From: Endotrypanum monterogeii
Lineage: Eukaryota; Euglenozoa; Kinetoplastea; Trypanosomatida; Trypanosomatidae
Length of the DNA stretch: 64,000 nt
Direction: 5' to 3'
NCBI GenBank assembly: GCA_000333855.2
Contig: CM007318.1
Span: forward strand, 166,921 to 230,920
The translations under genes and the position numbers were made by a program. Below the pieces are notes generated by a model that saw only the letters and a list, made by a program, of their open reading frames with translations, did no database searches and was not told the DNA's origin. This document shows positions 31,001-40,005 of the stretch, piece by piece; the stretch's first letter is position 1; the number at the start of each line of letters is the position of its first letter.

Positions 31001-32127
31001 TGGACAGTGTGCTGCAGCTGCCTATAACCCTCCCATTTCTCCTCACTTGCAGCAGATGCTCCAACAGCAGCAGGAGCCATGCGTGATGATGCAAATAGGT
31101 TACTGGGGAGGAGAGAGGAAGATGTGGAGATGCTTCTCTGCGACCTGTTGCATCTTCTTTTACCAACCTGTGGTTGCCACCTCTCCAAGACCTTGTTTTT
31201 TTTTTCTTCCTGCTCATTCGGTTTTTTTTTTTTTTGGTGTGCGGGTGGATGTAGTGAGCTACAAACAAACTCAGCTGCTGTGATTTCTAAACCGCAGAGA
31301 GAGAAACACGCCTTCTCCGACGCGCTCTCTTCGCGGGGTATCTCAGTGTCCTATATACTTTTTTGTGTGTGGGGGATGAGTTCATTCTGGTACCGGAATT
31401 CGGAGAGCAGGAGCCAAAAGGGGATGTTCACCCGGACAACGGACCCGGTATTCAACATGTCAGTGGCATGTGTGTGTGTGTGTGTGTATGCGTGTCTACG
31501 AGCCTCCGCCACCCCACCCACACACACACACACACACAGAGAGAGAGAGACCTATTCACACCCCTAACATAGCCAGAATCGGTATCACCACCTTCAGCGA
31601 GAAGTCTGCTTTGTGGGTAGCGGCGGTGCTCTCTTCAGGTATCGCCGTAACACATGCTTTACTGAGTACGAAATGAATGACCCCGTGGAGAGCAGAGAAA
31701 GTTTTAGCATGCAGTGCTCACACACGACATCTCTGTCTTACATACTCACACCTTTTTTCCCCCTATGTACTCTTTGCTGTTCACAAGAAATTCCGTTGTT
31801 CGTGGGCCACTACCTCATCACAACTTCGTTTCTAAGCACAACATTATATCGCCTGAAGTTGGTGTCACACGCACCATCTGGTATTCACGAAACGGGGAAA
31901 GGAACAAGAAATAAAAGTGGCGAGGTCGGGCTGCCTCACAGCACGGAGTTGTGGTGGTGGTGGTGGTGGGAATTAGTCTTTCGTACCATAAGCAACTCCT
32001 TCAAGTAGCGTCGCCACCTGTTGGTGGAGCTGTACGTTTCTGGCAACTCACTGAGTCGCAGTATACTCATACATCCCAAACAAAGCCACGTCTGTTCGCT
32101 ACAGCACTTCAAAGATAAACAGGAACA
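31001..32127. other. Intergenic spacer (1.1 kb)
   Basis: No gene confirmed. T-runs at about 31197-31207 and 31221-31235, (GT)n at about 31469-31487, (CA)n then (GA)n at 31518-31550, and (GGT)n at about 31950-31970. The first 190 bases carry an open, protein-like stretch in the frame of the upstream gene. Confidence 0.6.
31751..31787 (+). promoter_or_regulatory. Predicted spliced-leader acceptor for the DUF952 gene
   Basis: A CCTTTTTTCCCCC tract and a second T/C run lead to AG at 31786-31787. The 340 nt between this AG and the start at 32128 contain no ATG. Weaker AGs lie closer to the start. Confidence 0.4.
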
Positions 32128-34134
32128 ATGGGGTCGTGTTGCAGTTCAAGCGACACGGCCGCTAGCCCACGAACGACCACGCCGTTGGCTCCGGGAAGGG
32201 TCGGGCCTAGAGCTGCTCCATCAACCGACCCCCAGCCTCTCTCCCGTGCTCCCTTTCTTGGCCTCGCCTCAGTAGACGCCTCCAGGAAATTCATGCCTGG
32301 AGAGACTGCGACTTCTCTTCCGCAGGCGCATGCCACGAGGGGGGCACTCGATGCCCCAGCAACGAGCTGGAAAGAAGCGCCAAAGTTGCCCACACCGACT
32401 GCGGGCCCGCCAGCTGCTCAGGCAGATCGTGAAACCTCATTTTCGCCCCCATTGCACTCCACCGCGGCGCTCCGCTCGAGTGAAAAGGAAGCATTCGGCG
32501 ACAGTGACTCGGATGCCTTCAGCGAGCCGGAGCCTCTGCAGACGAAGGGCACTACCACCGTATCGGCTGAAAACCAAAAGATCGCGCCCCCGCAGCCGCT
32601 GTCTGAGGATGACACGGATGAAGAATCGACTTCTTCTGTGTCTGCGACCCCTGAGTCTGCCATGGCGCGCACATCGGCACCGCGAGAAGAGCACACTCGC
32701 GGGCAAAGTACGGCTCAAGTCTACGAAGTTCCCCCAACGCCGAAGGACGAAAACGAGCAGACGCTGCCAGCCGATGATACTCGCGTGCTGCAGCGTGTAC
32801 CACCGCCGCCGCCGCCACCACCTCTGGCCGGATCGACTGTGTCCATGAATCGGAAGGAGGAGGACTCGGACGATGAAGTGTTCGACATCCGAGAGCCACA
32901 CGAAGGGCATCTAGAGGCACCAGGGAGCACCCACCACGATCCCCCCATCGCAGCGAAAAGCGTAAGTGATGAAGCATTAGAGCAGGTGCCAGAGCCTCAT
33001 CCCCTCACGGAAAACATCTACCCTCAGCAAGAGATGCAACAACACTGCCCAACTGCACCAGCCCTCGACACCACGGAGACAGCACCTCTACATATCCACA
33101 TGGGCGAAGCTGCGTCACAGCCGACCGAAGCCACCAAAAGGAAGCCAAGCGGGGCAACGCCAGTGCCGCCGGAGGTTGCCGATAGTGTGAATATGGGTAA
33201 CAACCACCGTATACATGCAGTGCAGGAGACGCCCATGGTCGGCGCCTTGCTATCCGAGACGATGGATAACCCCACCTCTGAAATTGTGTACAAGATACTG
33301 CGGCATGAGGAATGGTTGGCGTTGAAAGGAACGGGGAAGTTGTGGGGCACCTCATTGGATGGTGCCGGCAGCTATATGCAATTGACGACAGCGGAGCAAG
33401 CACCGAAGGTAGCAGAGGACTTATACGCCGACGAAACGAGGCTAACGCTTCTGGCGTGCTCCACCAAGGAGCTCTCGCAGGAGGCGCCTGGGAGTATGGA
33501 TGAAGAAAAGATGCTCGAGGGCCCGCCGCTACGCTGGGAAACCTCATCTGGGGAAAACCCATCACCGCGTTTGTACCGCCCGCTAGATCTCAAAACAGAC
33601 GTGCTGTGGCGCAAAGAATGCGCCAACGCAGCTGAGGTCGCTGAAAAGATTAATGATGTTGTCGTGTACTCGGACTTTGTTTTCGGTGAAGAGGGGGAAG
33701 TGACTGCACAAGTTGCAGCCGATATCCTCAGAAGAGACGCAGAGAAACCGAATGTTCTAACCACCACGGACGAGCTCGGGGCGGTGGGAGAACATAGAAA
33801 CGCCTCGCAAGAGACGACATTGATGGAGAAGGACTGTGTATACACTATAGGCAACGCGGATGTAGAGGGTAAGCCAGAGCCCGTTGAGATGAGCGAGGTG
33901 CCGTTGGATTTACCGGTCGTACCGATAGAAACCTCTGACGAACCTATCGCAAACCCAGAGCATCACGCGGACCCTGCAGTGCAAGCCGCAGAGCATTTCG
34001 TCTCAGATGACGCAGAAGCTCCTCGTCGCCTGCCTCCTCCACTTCCCTCTCCCGAAGAAGACGATGGCCTCTCCGCGCAGCTCTCTTCACTATCTGCGCC
34101 GCTTAGCATGATGTCCCCCCCGCCTGGATTATGA
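32128..34134 (+). CDS. Predicted dual-acylated membrane protein with a DUF952 domain
   Basis: 668 residues. The protein begins MGSCCSSS: Gly2 followed by Ser and Cys4/Cys5 is the pattern for N-myristoylation plus palmitoylation, which sends several trypanosomatid proteins to the flagellar or plasma membrane. Residues 10-380 are acidic, Pro/Thr-rich and disordered, with a P8 run near 230. Residues about 386-496 match DUF952: it opens IVYKILRHEEWLAL, continues with MQLTTAEQAP and LTLLACST, then LRWE, and closes RLYRPLDL...VLW. DUF952 is best known in small bacterial proteins; I recall it being placed with ADP-ribosyltransferase-like folds, but have not checked this. The position usually written I(H)LST is QLTT here. 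The tail is Pro-rich. Function unknown; membrane-anchored adaptor or enzyme is inference. Confidence 0.85.
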   Translation: MGSCCSSSDTAASPRTTTPLAPGRVGPRAAPSTDPQPLSRAPFLGLASVDASRKFMPGETATSLPQAHATRGALDAPATSWKEAPKLPTPTAGPPAAQADRETSFSPPLHSTAALRSSEKEAFGDSDSDAFSEPEPLQTKGTTTVSAENQKIAPPQPLSEDDTDEESTSSVSATPESAMARTSAPREEHTRGQSTAQVYEVPPTPKDENEQTLPADDTRVLQRVPPPPPPPPLAGSTVSMNRKEEDSDDEVFDIREPHEGHLEAPGSTHHDPPIAAKSVSDEALEQVPEPHPLTENIYPQQEMQQHCPTAPALDTTETAPLHIHMGEAASQPTEATKRKPSGATPVPPEVADSVNMGNNHRIHAVQETPMVGALLSETMDNPTSEIVYKILRHEEWLALKGTGKLWGTSLDGAGSYMQLTTAEQAPKVAEDLYADETRLTLLACSTKELSQEAPGSMDEEKMLEGPPLRWETSSGENPSPRLYRPLDLKTDVLWRKECANAAEVAEKINDVVVYSDFVFGEEGEVTAQVAADILRRDAEKPNVLTTTDELGAVGEHRNASQETTLMEKDCVYTIGNADVEGKPEPVEMSEVPLDLPVVPIETSDEPIANPEHHADPAVQAAEHFVSDDAEAPRRLPPPLPSPEEDDGLSAQLSSLSAPLSMMSPPPGL

Positions 34135-34937
34135 GCAGCAACCTCGCTCATGGGAGGAGAGGAGGAGGAGGGGAAGTAATAATGAGAAAGCTTTTCATGA
34201 CCTCATCTACATGACACCTCATCTCAAATGGGGTGGGGAAGAATTCGCGACGCCACACGAGGTGCCTCCTTTCGTTCCTCTTTGGGGGACTGGGGAGCAT
34301 GCGAGGACCGAGCATCCCATTCACACACCCAACACACAGACACAAGATGTAAGTCTCGAAGGTGCGTTCCCAACCTCCTCGCATCACAAAGAAAAATCAA
34401 GGGGAGGGAGTGATGTGCAGTAGCCACGTCAGTGCGTGTGTGGAGAGGGGTGTGAGTATTTTTTTTTTTTTCTGTATCTATCAAGAAGAAGTCTCGATCG
34501 CCAGGTGAGCCTCCTGGCTCACACTTGCCCTCTCTTTTTTTTTTTTTCTGCCTCTTCACCACACAGCACCGTATCGTAAACCCTGGTCGCTATGACGGTC
34601 TAACTAATGCACTAGAGCTTACACCCGAAGCATTTTTGTTGTTGTTGCTTCTTTTTCAGTACCTCCCGCTTATCTGTCTGTGTGTCTCGGGACTGTTGCT
34701 AGGGTGCGCTCGCCACTCTCGCTGCACGCTACGTGGGCATCGCTATGACATCTCTTGGCACTGCTAGTTTCGACTGGTCCTCGATCTGTCCGATCCCGTC
34801 CTGAGCATACGGCACTTCACACAAACAACCCCTTGACGATTGCTCACTTCCTGTGTGGCCTGCCCAGAATATTCATATTCCGTTTCTGTGAAAAGTTGTG
34901 TGCTTCGATGCACTCTCTCGGTATGTGGCTACTACTA

Positions 34938-35711
34938 CTCTCCCCCCCCCCTCAGTGCCACCGGCCTCCACACAGGCGCATGTGTGTGCCAGCGCTGTGG
35001 TGAATAGATTTCTATCCGTTATCACGTTCGCAGCAGCTCAGCGAGTATCGGGACGCAGACTCCATAGACGCGTGCCCGGGCGTGCCGTTGTCATATGCCC
35101 TTGTCAGCGACAAGCTGGGCGACGCCGGAGGGCGTTGCCATCCCCGGCTCCACATTGGGGAAGTGGGGGCAGGTTGTCGATACAGCGTTGCATGATGTAG
35201 GATACACATCCCTGCCTCCCCCATCGGCAGGCCCGCGAGGCGTGAGATCCCTCGCGTTATCTGCACACGCTCACAGCACTCCCTTCTCTCGTAGCACTGG
35301 CGAAGACGTAAGATAGAGGCAACGAGGCCCCTCCTCCCCCGAACAGCCCCATCGATGGCCGCGGGCTCGGATACGGAGACTCTGCACACTATCCTGTGCG
35401 GCACAGTGGATCGGGGCGGCTGACCGAGAAGCATGGCGCACCGACGGGCTGCAGGGCTTCGCGGCGCTTCCGTGTGCAAGTGGCCGCCGCCAATGAGCAT
35501 TCCGCACGCCAGACGCCACCGTACCCGCCCCCGCGCAGGGCATTCGGCGCGCTCTGTGCGGTATGTCACAGCGCGTAGGGCATGAAGGGGGCGGGCAGGC
35601 ACAGCTCTCCCGAGGCGACCCAGAAATGGATTCGTGCTGCATTGACAGCAAGTGAGCTGCAGCCGTATGTGTATTCCCATGGACGTCTTCGCTACGGAAG
35701 TGCTCGCTCGG
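34938..35711 (+). mobile_element. Dispersed repeat, copy 1 (SIDER2-like, one head unit)
   Basis: From 34981 to 35711 this copy aligns without gaps to 45909-46639 and differs at only four bases (about 99.5 percent identity). The 5' head starts with a C/T tract and CAGTGCCACCGGCC, and lacks 76 nt that copy 2 has. The 3' end is followed by GATAGAAAA. Flanks on both sides are unrelated to those of copy 2, so this is a dispersed element, not a tandem gene duplication. It lies in the likely 3' UTR of the DUF952 gene, on the same strand. No protein, long terminal repeat or clear target-site duplication is visible. SIDER2-type retroposons are the best fit; identity by name is unconfirmed. Confidence 0.75.
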
Positions 35712-37021
35712 GATAGAAAATCGCCGGGATCTGGTGGATGCAGCGATTCGACTGTCCTGCACGCTGGGGTGGGGGAGACATCATCTCGACTAACGAGGAC
35801 ATCGAAGCGGGAATATCGCAATGTTTTTTTTTTTTAGAACGATAGAAAAGAGTGAATTATTTGCTAATTTTTTTTTCCTAAAGTGAAGACTTTCAACGTC
35901 ACCTCTTCCAACTCAGAAAGAGATTAAAGCAGCGAAGTGCGTATTGGCAAGCGCATCTAACCCTCCCTTTGTGAACGCATCGCCAGCATTCTTCCTCGTC
36001 ACACTCTTACACAAACCCGTCCTGTAGAGAGTATGCGGAGGCGAAGGCGCACACCAATTTTGCCCCGCTGAACCCCCATCGACCAGTCTCTCTTTTTTTC
36101 TCGTCGGCTTTTCTTTCCGTGAGTTTTTCGTGATGCATCGGAATCCATCACCCTTTGAGTATTTCATCATCCCGTTGTTGCTGTTTTTTTTGGGGGGGGG
36201 AGAGGGGGCTCCTTTTTTCGCACCACCTGCACGTAAACAGCTCTCTCTGTCCCCTTCTCCTCCCCCATCACTTTTTTTTGACTGCGGTTGTTGGACACGT
36301 CGGTCTCTTCAGCTCGAAACGACTTGTTTTTTTTCTGCGATTAGCGCGGCGATGTTGCATGCCGATATCGTTGTATATCCCACCTTTCCCCCTCGCTTCG
36401 ACGCACTCTTTTTTTTTTTTTAACGAGAAAAGGGGGAAAAATTACCGGTTTGCGTCCACGCAACCACCACGCATATATGCATAGACATACACCCATCGTA
36501 GATATATCTGCGAACCCCCTGTACCACACCCAAACTGAAGTGATAGATGTGTCTGGGGGGGAATGAATTTTCCCTGAGGTGCACGCGCTCCTCTTCAAAC
36601 AGTTCCGCTAGCAATGAAAACGATGTAAAGGGAAGAGCGCGTGAAAATATATTTGTGTAGGCTTCACATTCCTTCTTATTCTTCAACAACGCCCACCACT
36701 GCACGTGGACGAGCTGAATGTCCTTCCTGGCTCGACGACACACGCATGATAACGTAAGAATGGGGGTGAAATAAAGACAATACACGAGCGTACGCAGACG
36801 TGCGCCTGTGTGTGTGTATGTGTGTGTGTGCGCGCGTGCGTGTAAGAAAAGGGAAACCGAATGGTGTTAACAAACGTGGGTATGTCCTTGTGCCCACCCC
36901 CTTAGGTCAATCACAGAATAAAACACTGCTTCTCTTTTTTGACTAATGATCATTCCTCTTTCTGTGACCCCCCCCCTTCCCAACACACACACATATATAT
37001 AAATATAAAGGCATATTTCAT

Positions 37022-37052
37022 GCCTTTCTCTTCGCACCCCCGCCCAACTGAG
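37022..37052 (+). promoter_or_regulatory. Predicted spliced-leader acceptor for gamma-SNAP
   Basis: A C/T-rich tract ends in CTGAG, AG at 37051-37052; the following 70 nt have no ATG before 37123. Confidence 0.5.
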
Positions 37053-37122
37053 TTCCCTATTCTTGTTGTAACGGAAAAAAAAAAAGAGAGGACCGCCTCT
37101 GGAATCAATCGATAGATCCATC

Positions 37123-38259
37123 ATGCAGTCTCACTCCGCCAAACAGGCTGAGGCGGAGGGCTACATGAGGAGCGCCGAGAAGCATCTCGAGAAAAGGATG
37201 TTCCACTTCAAAGCAAACTATAACGGTGCTGCCGAAGACTTCGACAAAGCAGCACGGATCTACACAAACCTGAATCACTATCCCAAGGCGCGTGACGCAT
37301 GGACGCGAGCCTCAGAGGCGCACAGTAAAGCCCACAACGAGTCCAGTGCCGCGAACTCTATGGAAAAGCTCGGCGACTACATTTCACGAAGCCTACTCGA
37401 TTCAGAGAGTGGTGTGTCGAGTGCTAACTCGGACTGCATGACAAAGATGCCTAGTGAACAGCTTGTCCGGGATGCTATTCACAGCTACGAGGAGGCATCC
37501 AAACTGTATGATGTAGCGACAAATGCATCGAAACAAGCGAGCACACTCAAGAAGGCGGCAGACCTGGTCTCGCGCTTTCTTTCGACACAGCGGTACAGCG
37601 GCCTTTCTAAGAACGGCGCCGCCGAGGTCAACGTGACGTACTTGCAAACGGAATACAAACGCATCGCTGAAGATGTAATCAAGGTAATGGAACGCAACTG
37701 GCAGTCCGGGGAATCGAAACCGTTTGACTTGCATGACGTCTACACGACCTACATGCTACTTTGCCTCCGCTCAGGCGACGTCGAGGGTGCTGTGCAGACT
37801 GAGAAGCGCATGATCGGAATCGTTTCCACGAGCCCAGCTGACGGCACGTACGATGATCAAAAAAATCTCTTCCGCTGTTTGAACCAGCCGAGCAACGCCG
37901 CGAAGGCCGGGCTTGAGATTATCGTGCTCTGCCTCAGCACATCTGTCAATGATGGGTACACGTGGGCCAACATGGAGATGAACCGGCTTGGTGCTGTGTT
38001 TGGCTTCTGCAACTCATCAGAAGAGCGAGCGGCCGCAACGCTCTTGTCTGCGTACGCCGAACGCGATGAGGATGCCCTACAAGAAGCACTCAAGGCGAAT
38101 ACGTGTTTGGGCTTTCTCACACCAGACGTGTCAAAAATCGCAAAGAAGCTGACCCTTGGAACGAAGGGGTATTCCAAAGGTGCAGCGGCGCTGCCGTCGT
38201 CCTCCTCACCACCGGGGTTGGTGGATGCATCCGAGACCGACTCCGATGACCTTCGATAG
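37123..38259 (+). CDS. Gamma-SNAP-like soluble NSF attachment protein
   Basis: 378 residues of TPR-like helical repeats. The N-terminal part, with AEKHLEKRMFHFKANYNGAA and then DFDKAARIYTNLNHYPKARDA, is the SNAP signature; the wording is closer to gamma-SNAP than to alpha-SNAP. Residues 40-330 continue as paired helices (EEASKLYDVATNASKQAS, LKKAADLVSRFL). The C-terminus has an acidic SETDSDDLR end, as gamma-SNAPs do. SNAPs recruit the ATPase NSF to SNARE complexes so that they can be taken apart after membrane fusion in the secretory and endosomal paths; the protein is cytosolic and membrane-peripheral. It is slightly longer than the 310-residue human form because of inserts near residues 90-115 and a longer tail. 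Start is the first ATG after the predicted acceptor. Confidence 0.85.
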   Translation: MQSHSAKQAEAEGYMRSAEKHLEKRMFHFKANYNGAAEDFDKAARIYTNLNHYPKARDAWTRASEAHSKAHNESSAANSMEKLGDYISRSLLDSESGVSSANSDCMTKMPSEQLVRDAIHSYEEASKLYDVATNASKQASTLKKAADLVSRFLSTQRYSGLSKNGAAEVNVTYLQTEYKRIAEDVIKVMERNWQSGESKPFDLHDVYTTYMLLCLRSGDVEGAVQTEKRMIGIVSTSPADGTYDDQKNLFRCLNQPSNAAKAGLEIIVLCLSTSVNDGYTWANMEMNRLGAVFGFCNSSEERAAATLLSAYAERDEDALQEALKANTCLGFLTPDVSKIAKKLTLGTKGYSKGAAALPSSSSPPGLVDASETDSDDLR

Positions 38260-38966
38260 GGAATGACATACAAGGAACACGGCCCCACACTTTGCTTTTT
38301 TTATTATTTATTTATTTTTGCCCCCATCACTCCCAGATTCTATACATGCAAGATATACGTATGTAGAGCCTACCCTGTGGTGGATGATTCCTCGTGCAGT
38401 ACTGCAGCCACGTGGATAATTCTCTCTGCGTGTTCAGGGTTGAACTCTCGCTGTGTTTTGAGGCTCCCTGAGCTGATACACCAACCACATAAGTGCACAC
38501 ACACACACACACAGCCAGGGACGCGCCCCTAGAGAAGTAGACTAACACGTCCATCAATTCACATAAACACTCTTCCCGCGCTTTCGCATTATTCTCCTCT
38601 CCCCTTTGTCATGGCAGTGCCGATTGCATGGACAGCTATTTCTTTTTTTTTTTTCACGGTGACCTCATCGCTCACGTTTTCTCCCCGTGTGTTTCAGTTC
38701 TCCCCGCTTGTACCGTGCCCTCTCCTCCTCCTGTATGCCTGCCTTCTCATCACAAGAACACACTTCACGGTAAGCACCAACCAGGAGACGTGCACAAATG
38801 CGGGCGCTCAATGAGAACAAAACTAAAAACAAAAGAGGTGTACTTTATTATGTTGCCTAGAAAAAAAAAAAGAGGTTTGAGTGAAGTCTCAAACTCACCC
38901 CGGCGGATCTACACCAATTGGTGAAATAACAGAAACAAACTATATACATATATATATATACATATA

Positions 38967-38973
38967 TATATAT

Positions 38974-39004
<31 letters not shown>
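38967..39004. repeat. (TTTA)n tetranucleotide repeat
   Basis: About nine TTTA units directly after a TA-rich run (38940-38966) and ending at TTTAGTG. Confidence 0.9.
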
Positions 39005-39868
39005 GTGATGTTTCTATTGATTACAGAAAAAAAGGGTGAAAGACATGAGCGACACACACACTTAAGTGTTCCAACTCGCTCGTTCCCACCACCACCACCC
39101 GACAGAAATGCCCTTTACAGTAAATCTATGCATGACCCTCCCTTTAATTCCTCCACCCCAACACCTGCCTGCCTGCCTGCCCCTCCTCTCCATTCTTCTC
39201 CCTGTGCTTGGCGTGCCACCAGCACTTGTCATCGCCGTTATCCCTTGTGTCACCGGCCACTAGGAGCCCGCTGGGTGCTCTCTCCACCTTTCCCATCTGT
39301 CCGGTTTTTTTTTTTTCGTAGTTGTTATATACATAACGCGTCCTTGGTACTCGGTCTCCACACACACGCACACGCACATATACACACAGAGAGAGAAGCA
39401 ACTTCTCCTTCACCTCAAGTACCCGTCACATGGTGACGTACATGACCATCTAAATCGTTGCGTGCTGCGCATTTTTCTCTGTTTTGGGAATACATATCCA
39501 TACATCCATACATCCATATATATATATATGGATAAATAGGTGTGTGTGTATGTGTTTACGTCTACTTATTGCTGTTGCTTCTTTTGCGCTTTTTTTTTCT
39601 TTTTAATCTTCATTTTTGTGTTTCGTTGTTGGTGTGCATATTGGTACTTTGCCTTGCATCGGTGATACTTGACGGCCCTCGTCAGCGGGTGGACGACGGT
39701 GCCAACGCCTCGTTTACTTTTTTTTTATTATTTTTACCTTTTGACGGAACGTGTGCGTTAAGATACCTGATCTAGTGGAAAAATAACGAAGTACTTGACA
39801 CAATTTTCTCATACAGTGGCGCACACGCACTGTCTCCATCCATCCATCCATCCACCCCACCCCACCCC

Positions 39869-39900
39869 ATCCTCACCCTTTTGTTCTCATCTGCAAAAAG
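39869..39900 (+). promoter_or_regulatory. Predicted spliced-leader acceptor for the LRR gene
   Basis: A long C/T tract beginning with CCCA repeats ends CTGCAAAAAG, AG at 39899-39900. The first ATG after it is at 40006, which excludes the upstream in-frame extension to 39901. Confidence 0.55.
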
Positions 39901-40005
39901 TTGCATCAGCTGGTTGTACCTCACCGCCGCTGCCATTTGCGACGACGACTAAGCCCTGCCGAATCTCCCCGGGAAAAAAAAAACGCTACAACGTTTTTAT
40001 TTGTA

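Larger units (their letters stand above)
34135..37122. other. Intergenic spacer (3.0 kb) containing repeat copy 1
   Basis: Apart from the dispersed repeat (about 34938-35711) no gene is supported. Other content: T-runs at 34459-34470, 34537-34549 and 35824-35835; G-run at about 36191-36201; T-runs near 36409-36421; (GT)n and (CG/TG) at 36808-36842; C-run at 36968-36976; short TA tract at 36992-37008. Confidence 0.65.
38260..40005. other. Intergenic spacer (1.7 kb)
   Basis: No gene supported. It holds a TTTATTATTTATTTATTT segment at about 38298-38316, (CA)n at 38496-38512, poly-T at 38641-38654, a TA plus (TTTA)n array at 38940-39004, a perfect 22-nt palindrome at 39512-39533, (CATC)n at 39835-39853 and (CCCA)n at about 39855-39869. 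Confidence 0.7.

Noticed and set aside
35012..35821. Long minus-strand open frame (269 codons) across repeat copy 1, with a matching one (255 codons) at 45940-46707 in copy 2.
   Set aside because: It exists only because the two copies are nearly identical and GC-rich. The few substitutions change amino acids in several frames, composition is Arg/Cys-rich without domain features, and it opposes the direction of transcription.
38940..39004. Array of TA and TTTA units considered as CRISPR or satellite DNA.
   Set aside because: Plain microsatellite with no spacers or long repeat unit.
39901..40005. Extension of the LRR protein beginning at a TTG.
   Set aside because: Non-ATG start, begins directly after the predicted acceptor AG; the first ATG is 40006.
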